Source: Pseudeuparius sepicola
Lineage: Eukaryota > Arthropoda > Insecta > Coleoptera > Anthribidae
Assembly: GCA_963920635.1 (NCBI GenBank)
Contig: OY987299.1
Span: 63,346,692 to 63,410,691 of the forward strand
Length of the DNA: 64,000 nucleotides
Direction: 5' to 3'
Shown here: positions 30,196 through 40,159 of the stretch, one piece after another
How the letters are laid out: each line of letters begins with the position of its first letter
How positions within the stretch are numbered: position 1 is the first letter of the stretch
The notes under the pieces: model-generated
Told to the model about the DNA's origin: nothing
Seen by the model: only the letters and a program-made list of their open reading frames with translations
Database searches by the model: none
Made by a program: the position numbers and the translations under genes

Positions 30196-30475
30196 TATGT
30201 TTTTGATATTCCAAAACCCTTATTCTATACAAAATTTCACGCAGTTGTTTTTCTTGAATTTCAATATGTGAATGTAAGCCTTTTTTTATTTCAGAAAGTG
30301 AATCATCGACGTATTTTTTGTTAGTTGCGTCACCTAATGCTTTCGGAGTCTTAAGATTGCTGATTTTTAAATTTCTCGCATCTATATGACCTTCAGGAGT
30401 AAAAGTTAAACCGCCTGTGTAAACACTTGGCCGTGAATAAATTCTTGAATACTGACCGAACTTATTAATACTCAT
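30170..30475 (-). CDS. Fibre-like small protein (DATNKKYVD motif)
   Basis: 101 aa from ATG 30475. It contains LTFTPEGHIDARNLKISNLK, then GDATNKKYVDDSLSEIKKGL and a C-terminal coiled coil (IEIQEKQLREILYRIRVLEY). The 'L-x-x-x-K-x-P-x-x-x-x-DA-x-NKKYVD' module is well known from phage tail-fibre proteins, where it marks the shaft-to-head joint, and recurs in arthropod Polintons. A vertex fibre or spike role is inferred. Promoter: TATAAATAC at 30517-30509 (- strand), CCAGTC with A at 30484, 9-nt leader. Confidence 0.6.
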   Translation of the reverse strand: MSINKFGQYSRIYSRPSVYTGGLTFTPEGHIDARNLKISNLKTPKALGDATNKKYVDDSLSEIKKGLHSHIEIQEKQLREILYRIRVLEYQKHNESNENKA

Positions 30476-30517
30476 GTTGTGACTGGTGATAACCTTGTAA
30501 TTGCGCTTGTATTTATA

Positions 30518-31362
30518 TTAAGAAATGATGTGAGCCTCTTTTAATTCTGTCTCTATAGCGGTTATTTCATTATCGTGAGAGGTGTTTCCAGCATTTTTAG
30601 AAGCAATAAGAAGCATTAATCTATCCACTAATTCATTCACATCATCCCAATAAATATACTCGATTGGTTTTTTATTGTAAATTAAATGCATACCAGTACC
30701 CGAACGTGTTTTTGGCTTAGCTGGAGATTTTCCTGGTATGAAAATTGGCCTAATAATGTTAAAATACTTTTTGCGCTTTTTAATTTACCTCTGGTATCAA
30801 GATGCGCCCCAGTTAATTTTAAAATCTCGATATATTTTGCAAAATCTTGGTCTGTGTATTTTGGATCATTATAAAAAATCAAATCGTATAGTCCTGATGT
30901 TCCCTCAAAATTCTTTCCCTTAACAATTATATCTCCACTACTATCAAAATCAATATTTTTACCGGCTAGCAAAAATTTTGATTGAGATGCATCATAAACG
31001 GGGCCATATACTTTATCAATTTTCTTTGAATTATCATGGTAGTCTTGTATATATTGTTTTGCTATATTAGGATATGAAACATCTTCAGGCTCACTATTTT
31101 GTTCATCAGAATCGAAAAAATCAACCTCCTTTTTGAACTCTGGGCTTTCCGGCTCCTCTTTTTTATATTTTTTTGCGAAGTTAGGTAGTTTGATTTTGCT
31201 CAGAGATTGCGTAACTGGTGAGAACATTTTTTTAATCGATTCGTCTTCTTCAATTTTACCTAATTTGAGTGCCACATACTTTTTTCTAACAGCGCGAGCG
31301 AGCTCACTGACTTTCTTCGCACGTTGCATTTTAAATAATTGATCTTGCGTTGTTGATGGCAT
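30518..31362 (-). pseudogene. DUF8207-like Polinton protein, frameshifted near its end
   Basis: Frame 31362-30682 begins with a basic coiled region (KVSELARAVRKKY), an acidic linker (FFDSDEQNSEPEDVSYPN) and then NIDFDSSGDIIVKGKNF and GTSGLYDLIFYNDPKYTDQD. The last motif is the hallmark of a recurrent Polinton protein I know as DUF8207. Its usual end (KPIEYIYWDDVNELVDRL, NTSHDNEI) is present but in another frame down to 30518. The break lies near 30,785 beside an A-run. Function unknown; probably a virion or scaffold protein. TATATAAAG for this gene (31404-31396) lies inside the end of the ATPase gene. Confidence 0.75.
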
Positions 31363-31389
31363 GATTCAAAATTAGTTAATCTAGCTGAG

Positions 31390-32079
31390 TTACAGCTTTA
31401 TATACTTATTAAATCCATTTCTGTAACGCCCATTATTTAACTGAAAATCTTTTACAATAACTAAAGTACCGTAAGCATTATTCCAGCACTCGCTACACAT
31501 AACTTTAAATTGATCATAAGTTAAATCCGGAGACACGTGCTCATCAAAAACATGACGTAAGTTCATATCATCCTGTCGAAATAGTACAATAACATTACAG
31601 TTATCGCGGACCAGCTGTTTAGGTATTTTCGAGTAAGTCTGACAAAGATATATGACATCAACGCCTTTGTGCCGTCCCATCGAATAAAACTCACGTATCT
31701 TATCTTGCCGATCACAACTCACATCATCGAAAATAAAAACTGAATTTTCCAAGGCCTCGGATGGTGGAATGACATCATCATTAGCTTTAAATGGAAAATA
31801 TCCGATTTTAGGAACTTTTTTTAAGACATCCTGAAGTAACTAATATTTTGATTGATATAAACTTTTACTATAAACGTAAATATTCTCAAACTTCAAACTA
31901 TTCATGTTAAATATTAAACTTAAAAGGGTATTTGTTTTGCCACAGTTGCTAGGTCCTATGAAAGCAGCCCTAACGGACTCTGGAAACAGATTACCATGCT
32001 TAGATGTCTGTCTGATCCCTATATCTGCAACGTCTAAGTTGTCAATAGGGAGAGAGCTTTGTTGTTGTCTTATTTGCAT
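31390..32079 (-). pseudogene. FtsK/A32-like genome-packaging ATPase, one in-frame stop
   Basis: From ATG 32079: AAFIGPSNCGKTNTLLSLIF gives Walker A (GPSNCGKT). A single TAG at 31840-31842 interrupts the frame. After it come VFIFDDVSCD (Walker B) and VDVIYLCQTYSKIPKQLVRD, containing the sensor Gln, and VIVLFRQDDMNLRHVF. The order and length fit the A32-type ATPase of Polintons, which pumps the genome into the capsid. The stop separates Walker A from Walker B, so the gene would be inactive unless read through. Confidence 0.88.
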
Positions 32080-32206
32080 TTTGAACTCTTTTAAAATTAA
32101 TAAGACATTTGATGTCTATTTATACTTTCAAAGTTATCTTGTAAAAAAATCAGTGGAGGGACTATATATAACTTAGAATTCATTGTGGATATGCCTATTC
32201 GTAACT
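32080..32206. promoter_or_regulatory. Divergent promoter region
   Basis: 127 bp between the leftward ATPase gene and the rightward 32207 gene. TATATATAAC at 32163-32172 lies 30 nt before CTATTC (A at 32197) and ATG 32207. TATAAATAG on the - strand (32124-32116) faces the ATPase gene. Confidence 0.55.
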
Positions 32207-32924
32207 ATGAGTGACTTTCTTAATATTGACTTTGAAGCGTATCTCGCCTCACACAACGTGTTCTTTCAGCATTGCCGTGGTGATTCATTGACTTATATAC
32301 TACAAAAACAAGATTTTATTATCCCAAACGAGTGTTTTGAAAAAGTTGCCAAGCAAGAACTCCATGGAATTTGTACCTATCATTTAATGTTGGAAAAAAA
32401 AACAGCATATTGATAATTATGGGAGACAAATCATTAATATATGTGACGCAGAAAACATTGAACAAATAAATTATTTTACACTCGATGGACTTCTGAAGAA
32501 ACATGGTTTGGACTCTGGGCTCCAATATAAGATGTATATTCTCAACATATTAAGTGAAGAATACCTTTTAGAACAGTCGTATCCTACCAACAACTTAACT
32601 TTAAATTATAGGGATTTATTAATATGTATTGATGATTTTATTTGTGCGGCCGCTTATCTTGCAAGATATGAAAATTTGAGAGATTTTACAAAGGCACTAA
32701 ATGATATGAAATTAACCTATAAATTTCAACCTGTACATAATGAGCGTCATATGCTTATTTTGAAATGGCTACAAAAGAATATAAAAAAATATGAAGAGGA
32801 TTCAGAAGCCCTTTTAGGGTGGCAAAGCGGTCCCTGCTGTGGAAACTGGCCATCTGTGGAAATAAATGACTACAAAGCAACAATTTCGTTACTAAATAAC
32901 CTTGTAGATAATACTTCTGTTTAA
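32207..32924 (+). pseudogene. Unknown Polinton protein, frameshift in a poly-A run
   Basis: From ATG 32207 (SDFLNIDFEAYLASHNVFF, HCRGDSLTYILQKQDFI) the frame ends at 32411-32413. The rest (DLLICIDDFICAAAYLARYE, LILKWLQKNIKKYEED, LLGWQSGPCCGNWP) continues in another frame to 32924. The two meet at a run of nine A (32394-32402). That makes a slip in sequencing, or ribosomal or polymerase slippage, as likely as a true mutation. No domain recognised. AATAAA follows at 32928. Confidence 0.5.
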
Positions 32925-34721
32925 AATAAAACTACTTTTAACATACTTGTCTTATTTTGTTCCTTAAACAAGATACCCATTTATGTGCCTACCAAATTCA
33001 AATTATAGCGACTATGTCGGTATATTGGTTAAGCATGTTATTATTCATTCGATTGTGTCATATATTATTGCCTCTAAAATGTGTTTGTATTACTGTGACC
33101 CAACGTATGCATGAATTCAATAGCGGTGTTACGAACGTGAGCGTATAACCGAATATAAAACTCGATTGGTTACCGAGGTTCGGCTAAGTTAAAATCTGGA
33201 CTGCTTTTTAATTCAGATGTTTAAAACACTCGCCCATAGCCTGCAAATATTTAAATTGATATAAATTACACAACAGATGATTCATAAAGTGCCGCAAACT
33301 CTCGGTTATTCATATACAGAGACTGTTGCTTTAATTCAAGCTATATAATAACAAAATATAAGCTATGTGAGTCACTCTCGGATATTATAAGTTTATAAAA
33401 TAAAAAGCGATGTTGTGTAACTTGACACCAGTTAATTATATTATCGGTCGCGCGATAATTTCAATCCAGCGCCGCCTGGATATAATTACCACACGTAACT
33501 TGGATCTGCCGAGCGCAAATGTATATAGCTTATATAAACATTATTAGACCTTTTCACGGCGGGGACCGATGCATTGGAATCGAAGTTTGGCTTACTTAAT
33601 GACGCTACAGAAATATGAATGCTGACACATATTAACAGCAACAATTTTTGTTGTTGTCCAGCAACGGCTTTTACAAGGTCGAGATTGAAATGTGAGGACT
33701 TTGCATATATTACCACATCGTTTGAACGATTATGCCACCGTTGTTTAATTTACAGCAAATAAAGATAGTTTGAAGTTTCAGATATTCTGTGAGTCATTGT
33801 CCCATGCCGCGAGAACGTCGACCTGGGTCGTCCGATAATTGTTTGGACATGCGGTGTGATCGATGCTATAGAGCTACATGCTACACCACGTGGATCATTA
33901 TGCTACCAGTTTTGTTTTAGTTTGGAATAAAGTTTGGAATTCTTCGTTTTATTTACCAGTTTCGATGTAGTAACATAATACTGGGTCCTTTATTAAAAGA
34001 ATTAGGAGATATTTTCTACAGTAATTCTAGAATCTTTGTGGGTCCTCAGTTTTTGGTCCCTTACATCACAGATTTTTCTACAGCTTAAAACACAAAGCAA
34101 GAGTTTTTATTTTGATTGTAGTACAAAGTAATTCCCCGAACGCCATGCGGTCACCTTTTCCCCACCGCTGAATTCGCTCCGTCGCGTCGCAGAGAAACGT
34201 TCTGGTCGGTCGGCCGGAGTTGGGCTCGCTAGTCGCTTCCCGCGGCAGACGCTATGCGGCCGGCGGAGATGGTGCGTCATTCCCGCAGTATAGACATCGC
34301 AGCCCGTTAGCTGGGCACCGCGGCGTTTGGCAAGGTCTTGCCAAGCGTCACTGCTCTCGGTTGGGCGATAGTGTAAACATATCCCATGCGGCGATAATAT
34401 GTTTACGCTACCAATTTCGTTATTTAATTCATCTGGGTCGCTGCATTCAAGCGGTGGACTGTGCTCAACTTGTACATCAAGCGTGTGAGGTCGGGCTAGC
34501 GTCAACATATTATCGTCGCATGGGATATGTATACACTACCAGTTTTGTTTAATTACAGCAAATAAAGTTTGAGATTCTGAGGATGACGTATTTTACTACT
34601 ACGTTGCTCATAATAAAGTACTTGGTGATGTTCCTTTATTAAAATAATTATGAGATATTTTCTAACATTTAAAACACGTCACCATGATGTTTTTCTATTC
34701 CTTTATTAAATATTTTTTATG
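32925..34721. other. Right subterminal region without genes
   Basis: 1.8 kb with no supported gene. It holds three diverged direct repeats (about 33735-33790, 33890-34022, 34535-34664), each with an aataaagttt and most with a cctttattaaaa segment. It also holds a GC-rich patch (34130-34370), the inverted repeat described separately, and a faded TIR extension around 33950-34075. Open frames at 33486-33716 and 34107-34508 lack protein features. Confidence 0.5.
34371..34536. repeat. 38-bp inverted repeat with internal hairpins
   Basis: Arm 34371-34408 (gtgtaaacatatcccatgcg...) pairs with 34499-34536, with three mismatches over 38 bp and a 90-nt loop. Each arm is itself partly palindromic (aacatat...atatgtt), so alternative small hairpins or a cruciform are possible. 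Confidence 0.8.
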
Positions 34722-35589
34722 ACTAAAACAAGATTATAACACAAATTACAACTCTATTTGAAGAATTCTCCATTTTAATCCCCCACTTTAATTCCTCCAT
34801 GTTACTCCACCACTTTAATTCCCCCATGTTACTCCCCCACTTTAATTCCTACATGTTACTCTACCACTTTAATTCCCCCATGTTACTCCCCCATGTTAAT
34901 TTTCCACTATTTCAAACTGATTGGCCTTGTTTTTTCCCATATCCACTTGTCCTTTGTAAACCAGCGAGTATTTTTCACTGGAAAAATGTTCGATGCACGG
35001 CTTGAACACCTCCGTGTTTGGCAGGAAAACGACACCATGCTCCAACTCAAGCAAAACGGTCTCCCCGAACGTCGTTTGCACCACCTTGCCAGAGAGAATT
35101 TTCATCGGCACGCCTTCACCCAATTCCACTAACTTTACCGTCGGTTTCTGAGACAAGCAACCAACTTTGTTGATGGTTTCCAAATCCATTTTGCTGCAAG
35201 CCATCTTCGGCTACTGAAACTCCAAACAGCAAACTCTGTCTTTTATCAAAGCTAGAGGGGTGGGGGATTCTAGGAAATGATTTTGAAACCCCACCCACTA
35301 AAATTCATAGAAGCCACACACTTTGACCTCTAAGCCCCCTTGAAGCAACCTTGAAGCGATTCCCAGAAATTAACCTTGAAGCGCGGAAACCTTGAAGTCT
35401 AGCCACACCCCCTTCAATTCCCAGAAATTAACCTTGAAGCGATTCTCGGAAACCCCGCCCCTTGACCTTGAAGCGATTCCCAGAAACCTTGCGCGGAAAC
35501 CACGCCGACCTTGAACACCCCATCGCGACTTCGCAACAACGACGACCTTGGCGGCCATTTTGTCCCAGAACCCGCTTTGCATCACTACT
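34722..35589 (-). repeat. Polinton right TIR
   Basis: Inverse of the left TIR, including a second copy of the 102-aa gene and the two repeat arrays. The near identity of the two TIRs contrasts with the number of broken genes inside. That suggests either recent insertion of an already damaged copy, TIR homogenisation, or assembly errors in the interior. Confidence 0.92.
34896..35204 (-). CDS. TIR-encoded small protein, right copy
   Basis: Same 102-aa protein as at 17137-17445, encoded inward from the right TIR, with its own GATAAAAG and TTTCAGTAG promoter upstream (about 35247-35205). Two identical copies would double the gene dose and would be kept alike by TIR recombination. The gene and TIR may be co-maintained because the TIR must be intact for replication by protein-primed PolB. 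Confidence 0.75.
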   Translation of the reverse strand: MACSKMDLETINKVGCLSQKPTVKLVELGEGVPMKILSGKVVQTTFGETVLLELEHGVVFLPNTEVFKPCIEHFSSEKYSLVYKGQVDMGKNKANQFEIVEN

Positions 35590-35595
35590 ATGCCC
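35590..35595. repeat. Target-site duplication, right (ATGCCC)
   Basis: ATGCCC directly follows the right terminus and continues as tttgcaaggcatactgag, the other half of the target module. Confidence 0.95.
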
Positions 35596-36581
35596 TTTGC
35601 AAGGCATACTGAGTAAAATCACGTCCAAAAATCTGTCACTATCTCCCGGTCTATATGTAGCTGAGAGCGGTTCGAGGCTGATTTACGACCAGTCGCAAAA
35701 AATTGTTGTTTTCTCCGAGAGAACAAAGAAGTGAGCTGACTTATAGTATTCTCTAGACTTTGCTAAAATGATGTACCTGCGGAATAAAAAAATAACCTCA
35801 AAAAAGTTACGAGTAAACGCATGATCCAAAAACAGCGCAAGTGTGAGATACCTAATTGACATCCCCACTTTGAAAAATATTAACAAATAAAAAAGTTACG
35901 AAACTAAAGTTATAAAAAACCGATCCATGACGACATCCTGTAACATTTTTATTTGTGAATGTTTTTCATTTCCCTACAAACATTTTTGGTGCCAATAGTT
36001 GCGTAGGATTCATTCGTGAAGATCTCAATTTTCTGTGATTTGCAATTTTTAAGTTGGGACATTTTAAGTTTTTCCATTTAAAGATTTTTAATTAAGATTT
36101 CCCATTTAAAAAATATTATTGTTTCTTGTTGTATCGAGAAAACGGAAACTTTTAGAAACTTGTCGCCTACTTTAGTAAATTACACACAAAAAAATGTTGT
36201 GGATGTGGTGATAAAGATATAGGTACGATCAATGCAATAACAAAAAATATTTGTTTTTGCCAAGAAAATAACGTACCTAAGAAAATTCCAAAATGTTAAG
36301 GAGCTTTTTCAGATTTTACTGATATTCAATAATCTCCTAATAAAAAGTACCTAAGGATTTCACGAAAATCTTAAAGCTCCCAAACATTTTTGGATTTTAT
36401 TACCTTGGTTAAAATAAATATTTTTTGTTACTGCATTGCTCGTCTATCTTTATCACGATATCACGAGATAATAAAATTTGAAAACGAAATATTGAGACAT
36501 AATAATACAAAGTTTTGTATCGTTTTGATTGCCGTGACGAGCAGATTTCAAAAATGCAAAATATTTAGCGTGTTCCATTTT

Positions 36582-36960
36582 GGTTGATATTAAATTGAAG
36601 GCGATAAAAATAGCTAAATGAATTTAAGGAAATTGTCAGGCATAAAAGCTGACGAAGTCCGGCAACGTCGTTCGTGGCCTACGACTGACGCGCCACCTAA
36701 CGCCAGACAGCGTCAGTATGTTCAATTGAGGTTAAACTCCTTATAAAACGTAAACAATAAAACGAAAAACGATTACCAATTTCTAAGTAAAAAAGCCCAG
36801 TATTATTATCATGACTGTGATAAAAGTATCCAAAACAGGGACCAGATAAGGTGTACAATATGTATTCAGCTCAACTTGACTGCTTGTGTTGTTACTTCGA
36901 ATACTTCGTTGCTGTATTTACACTAGTGCATTGTGCCCCAGAAAACCCACTTTGTGCTTA
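36582..36960. other. Gene-free stretch before the P-element relic
   Basis: No gene recognised. The palindrome homology stops at 36581. The GC-richer patch at 36650-36720 could be the promoter of the THAP gene that follows. Confidence 0.35.
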
Positions 36961-39270
36961 GGTTTTGTGACGAAATGGCCCCGCAATTATTGCTGTGTTC
37001 GTGGATGTTCTAACAACACGAGGAATGTTGGGATAAGTTTTTTCAAAATACCTGCTGATGAAAACAGGTAGGTACCTATGTGTAGTTTGTCCCTACCTTG
37101 TTACCACATTATTATATCCTTAGGTATTATAAATTTTATGTCCTACATAGGTACTACCCCTTTTACTGGAGTATTACCTACCCCAGAAAACCCACAAATG
37201 GTTTCCTACTGATAATACCTACCTAACTATGGTTTTTAATTTTTTTTCAAGGTGTTATGCATGGACGAGAAAGTGTGGAAGGCAGTATTTGTTAGAAAAA
37301 ACACCCACACAGCTTTTTATTAATTATAAAGTTTGTTCAATGCACTTTGAAAATAGTATGTTTGCAAACCAGTCGAAGTCTGGGCTAAAGAAAACAGCAA
37401 TACCAACTGTGTTCTCATCATGTAAGTACCTTCATTGGTAATTATGGAAATTAGTGTATGCACCGCCCGATTTTCTTGACATTTTGACCCCATAATTACC
37501 CCTTCATTATTAGATAATAATATGTATTTTTTGCTGATACTTGTAATTTTGCTGCATTTAATTTTTTTTACTAGGTTATATCGATGAGGCTTCTTCACAG
37601 AGTCCTTCTGTGTCTGTATGCAGCAATTTGACTTTGTTAGAACCTCAACGAGAACTTGATCAACCAGTCTCGATCGCTCAACCTTTGGATCAACCAAGTA
37701 CACCCCATCTGTCACAGTCACCTATAGGCGATCTCCACAGCATTACCGAATTTTCAGTTGCATCAAAAGGTAATGATATATATTCACAAACTGTTATTAT
37801 AGTATACACACCCAAACTTATATGACATCACGCATTATTTGCGATAATTTTTTTGTCAAAAAAATTATATGTCATGGAAAGTCAAAAGTGTTTACTAACA
37901 AAAACAGTTAAATGTGAAAAACCCGACAATATAAATTGTAATAAATATTAAGTGATTCCATATTATAAGTTTGGGTGTGTGTACATATATTGTAATTTTT
38001 TGTATTACTTATTTTGTTATTGAATAATTCTATTTTTAGATGCTAGTCAACAAACTTCTCTTAGTTTGAGTGCACATAGTCCGAGAAAGCATTCATTAAA
38101 GTTACAAATAAAAAAACTCCAAAGAAAGTTGCATCCGAAGTTGGAGCAAGCTGTCGACAGTGCCGACACTGAAATAAATGACGAACAATTTCTTGCCATT
38201 TGTGAGAAAAAACTGTCTGCTTCAATGCTACTATTTGTAAGGCATTATTTAGAAAATCCCAAAAAAGATCCACAGTTATTTGATATCTTAAATTCCTCAA
38301 AAATATCAGGCAGTAATACAAGTACAATAGACCTTTCAAAGGAGCAGATCACCAAGTCGATTTTTTAAAGGAAATGTTTACATATTTTGAGAATATTAAA
38401 ATTTTAAAACAAAATATAGAGGTTACCAATAAAGTTAAATTTTTGAAAGGGTGGCAAATCACAATAAATTCATTTTTAGGTCTTTGGGAAAAATTTCATT
38501 GTTTAGAGTTTAGTTCCTTATACACTCGACGCTTAAATCAAGATTGTCTCGAAAATTTTTTCGGCACTATTAGGCAGCAAGGGGGAAATTGCTTGAATCC
38601 AACCCCCATCCAATGCGAAAGGGCTTTCAAAAAATCATTTTGTTTAAATTATTTCCAACACGCGGATGGGGCTAATTGTATTGAGGATTTTGATTCATTA
38701 TTGTCATACGTAACCACCGAACATACACAAATTTACAACAAAGTTGTTGTGGGAAATGCAAGATCTATTTTTTCTGATTTAAGTTCGGTGGCACCAGATT
38801 ATATTGATTTCGAACTACATGAATCAAATAGTATATCATATGTTTGTGGATATTTATTAAGAAAGTGCTTGGAACAACATTCATGTGAAGTTTGTATTAA
38901 ATATTGTAAACGTCATACATTAGGGGATACTGATTTGTTTACTTATTTTAAAGCATACAAATCAAGTGGTAACGAAACCTTTGGACATTTATTTTCACCT
39001 CCTGATAATTTCCTAAATTATATTAAAACTCTCGAAGTTAATTTTTGTACCCTCTTTCCAAAGTTTGCTTTAGAAGAAAATGTTGGTGTGAAATTAAAAA
39101 ATAAGCTGCAAAACATTTCATATCAACATCCATGCCCTAGTTTTAATCATGCCTATTTATTATCCCTTTATGTAAGATTTAGAATCTATTCTTCTTTAAA
39201 ATTTTTAAATCGTGATATTGTTTCTAATAAAACTAATAAAAATTATAAACTTCGAAATTTACATTTATAA
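36960..39270 (+). pseudogene. THAP/P-element-type transposase, internally deleted
   Basis: Exon 1 (ending 37067) and exon 2 (37252-37421) together encode a THAP zinc finger: CCVRGCSNNTRN, ISFFKIPADENR, TRKCGR, VCSMHFENS. Exon 3 (37575-37769) is Ser/Pro-rich. Exon 4 (38040-38368) has a coiled coil (LKLQIKKLQRKLHPKLEQ). All junctions are GT-AG and keep frame. The frame then breaks, and 38374-39270 encodes the P-element C-terminal part, including LNQDCLENFFGTIRQQGGN and an NPTPIQCERAFK motif. The RNase H-like catalytic core expected between exon 4 and this part is missing, and no clear starting ATG precedes the THAP. It is a deletion derivative. Confidence 0.8.
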
Positions 39271-40159
39271 GTGCTGCCAGGGGTCATTATTTTTAAAAAT
39301 TATGCTAAGTTGATAATGTATAGTGTGCATGTGCATAATATGTACGTAAGTAGTTTATAATATCTTTTGTATTTATAGGTATTATATTTTATATGTGCTA
39401 TTGTTTTTGAATTTTTTTTATAGATTTTAGTAATAAACATTTTTTATAAATAACCTTTTTTTACTACCAGTGATACGAAGGTCAACCAATTTTGCAAATA
39501 ATAATTGTTATGGATTTATATAAAAAAAAACAAATTAATTGCCAAGCTATGAGTTTGGACGCAAGTCGATTGAAATATTGTAATATTTCAACCACCCAAG
39601 TAGAATAGTTCACTTGAACCTAAATCATAGTTGTTTCTAATTAATATAGGTAAGTATAAAATAATAAAGAGGAAGTATTGTGAAATTTCCATGTACAATA
39701 AAAAAATGTATTTTTCTCTTTAGTAAAATATTAATATTTATATTTTTTTCATCAGTAAAATACCTACTTAAAATCACTTCTGGAGATTCAAATTTAACTA
39801 GATCTAATCCCAGAAAAACTTTACTATTCTAAAAATTAATTTTGCTATATAAAACACAAAATTTTCTATAGCCCGGACCTGGCCGTGCAATGGGCAAGTT
39901 CTACTCTGTCCAAACTACGGTGGGCGTGGCCAATGCGCAGATGTCAACGGCGGAGAGTTCATTTCCTATGCGCGAGAGGGGAAATTGGAACCGCGACATC
40001 AAAGGCGCCGAAAGCAAGTGCCACTTCTGATTCGTCCTTTTCTGGGGTTTTAGTATACCTACACAGACCTAAGCTATATAGGTCTGTGGCTATATAGGTC
40101 TGTGATACCTACTATATATATAAAATATAAACCTTACATATAACATTATAAAATTGTTC
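39271..40159. other. Gene-free stretch with short tandem motif
   Basis: AT-rich 3' flank of the P-element relic. There is a GC-rich patch at 39870-40030 without a recognisable protein. At 40068-40102 the half-palindrome ctatataggtctgtg is tandemly repeated; it is shared with 8240-8545. Confidence 0.4.

Larger units (their letters stand above)
16753..35589 (+). mobile_element. Polinton/Maverick element (endogenous adintovirus-like virus)
   Basis: The termini read AGTAGTGATGC on the left and the inverse GCATCACTACT on the right, flanked by ATGCCC on both sides. The AG start and 6-bp duplication are the integrase signature of Polintons. The length of 18,837 bp is within their usual 15-20 kb. 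Internal genes match the hallmark set: PolB, chromodomain integrase, adenain-like protease, A32-like packaging ATPase, double-jelly-roll major and penton-like minor capsid proteins. A PLA2 virion protein is added, as in adintovirus-type members. At least eight genes have a stop or frameshift. The target was a copy of the palindrome module, so the insertion is younger than the palindrome. Confidence 0.96.
14221..36581 (-). repeat. Right arm of giant palindrome (interrupted by the Polinton)
   Basis: Inverted copy of 9178-13790. The part left of the Polinton is 14221-16752 and the part right of it is 35590-36581. Without the Polinton and one copy of its 6-bp duplication the arm is 3,518 bp, against 3,529 bp for the left arm after removal of its own insertions. 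The arms differ by scattered substitutions and small indels only. Examples are a missing segment around 15380 in one module and one extra TAA at 15611. Confidence 0.9.

Noticed and set aside
34107..34552. Long open frames on both strands in a GC-rich patch of the Polinton
   Set aside because: GC-rich composition lowers stop frequency on both strands; translations have no protein-like pattern.
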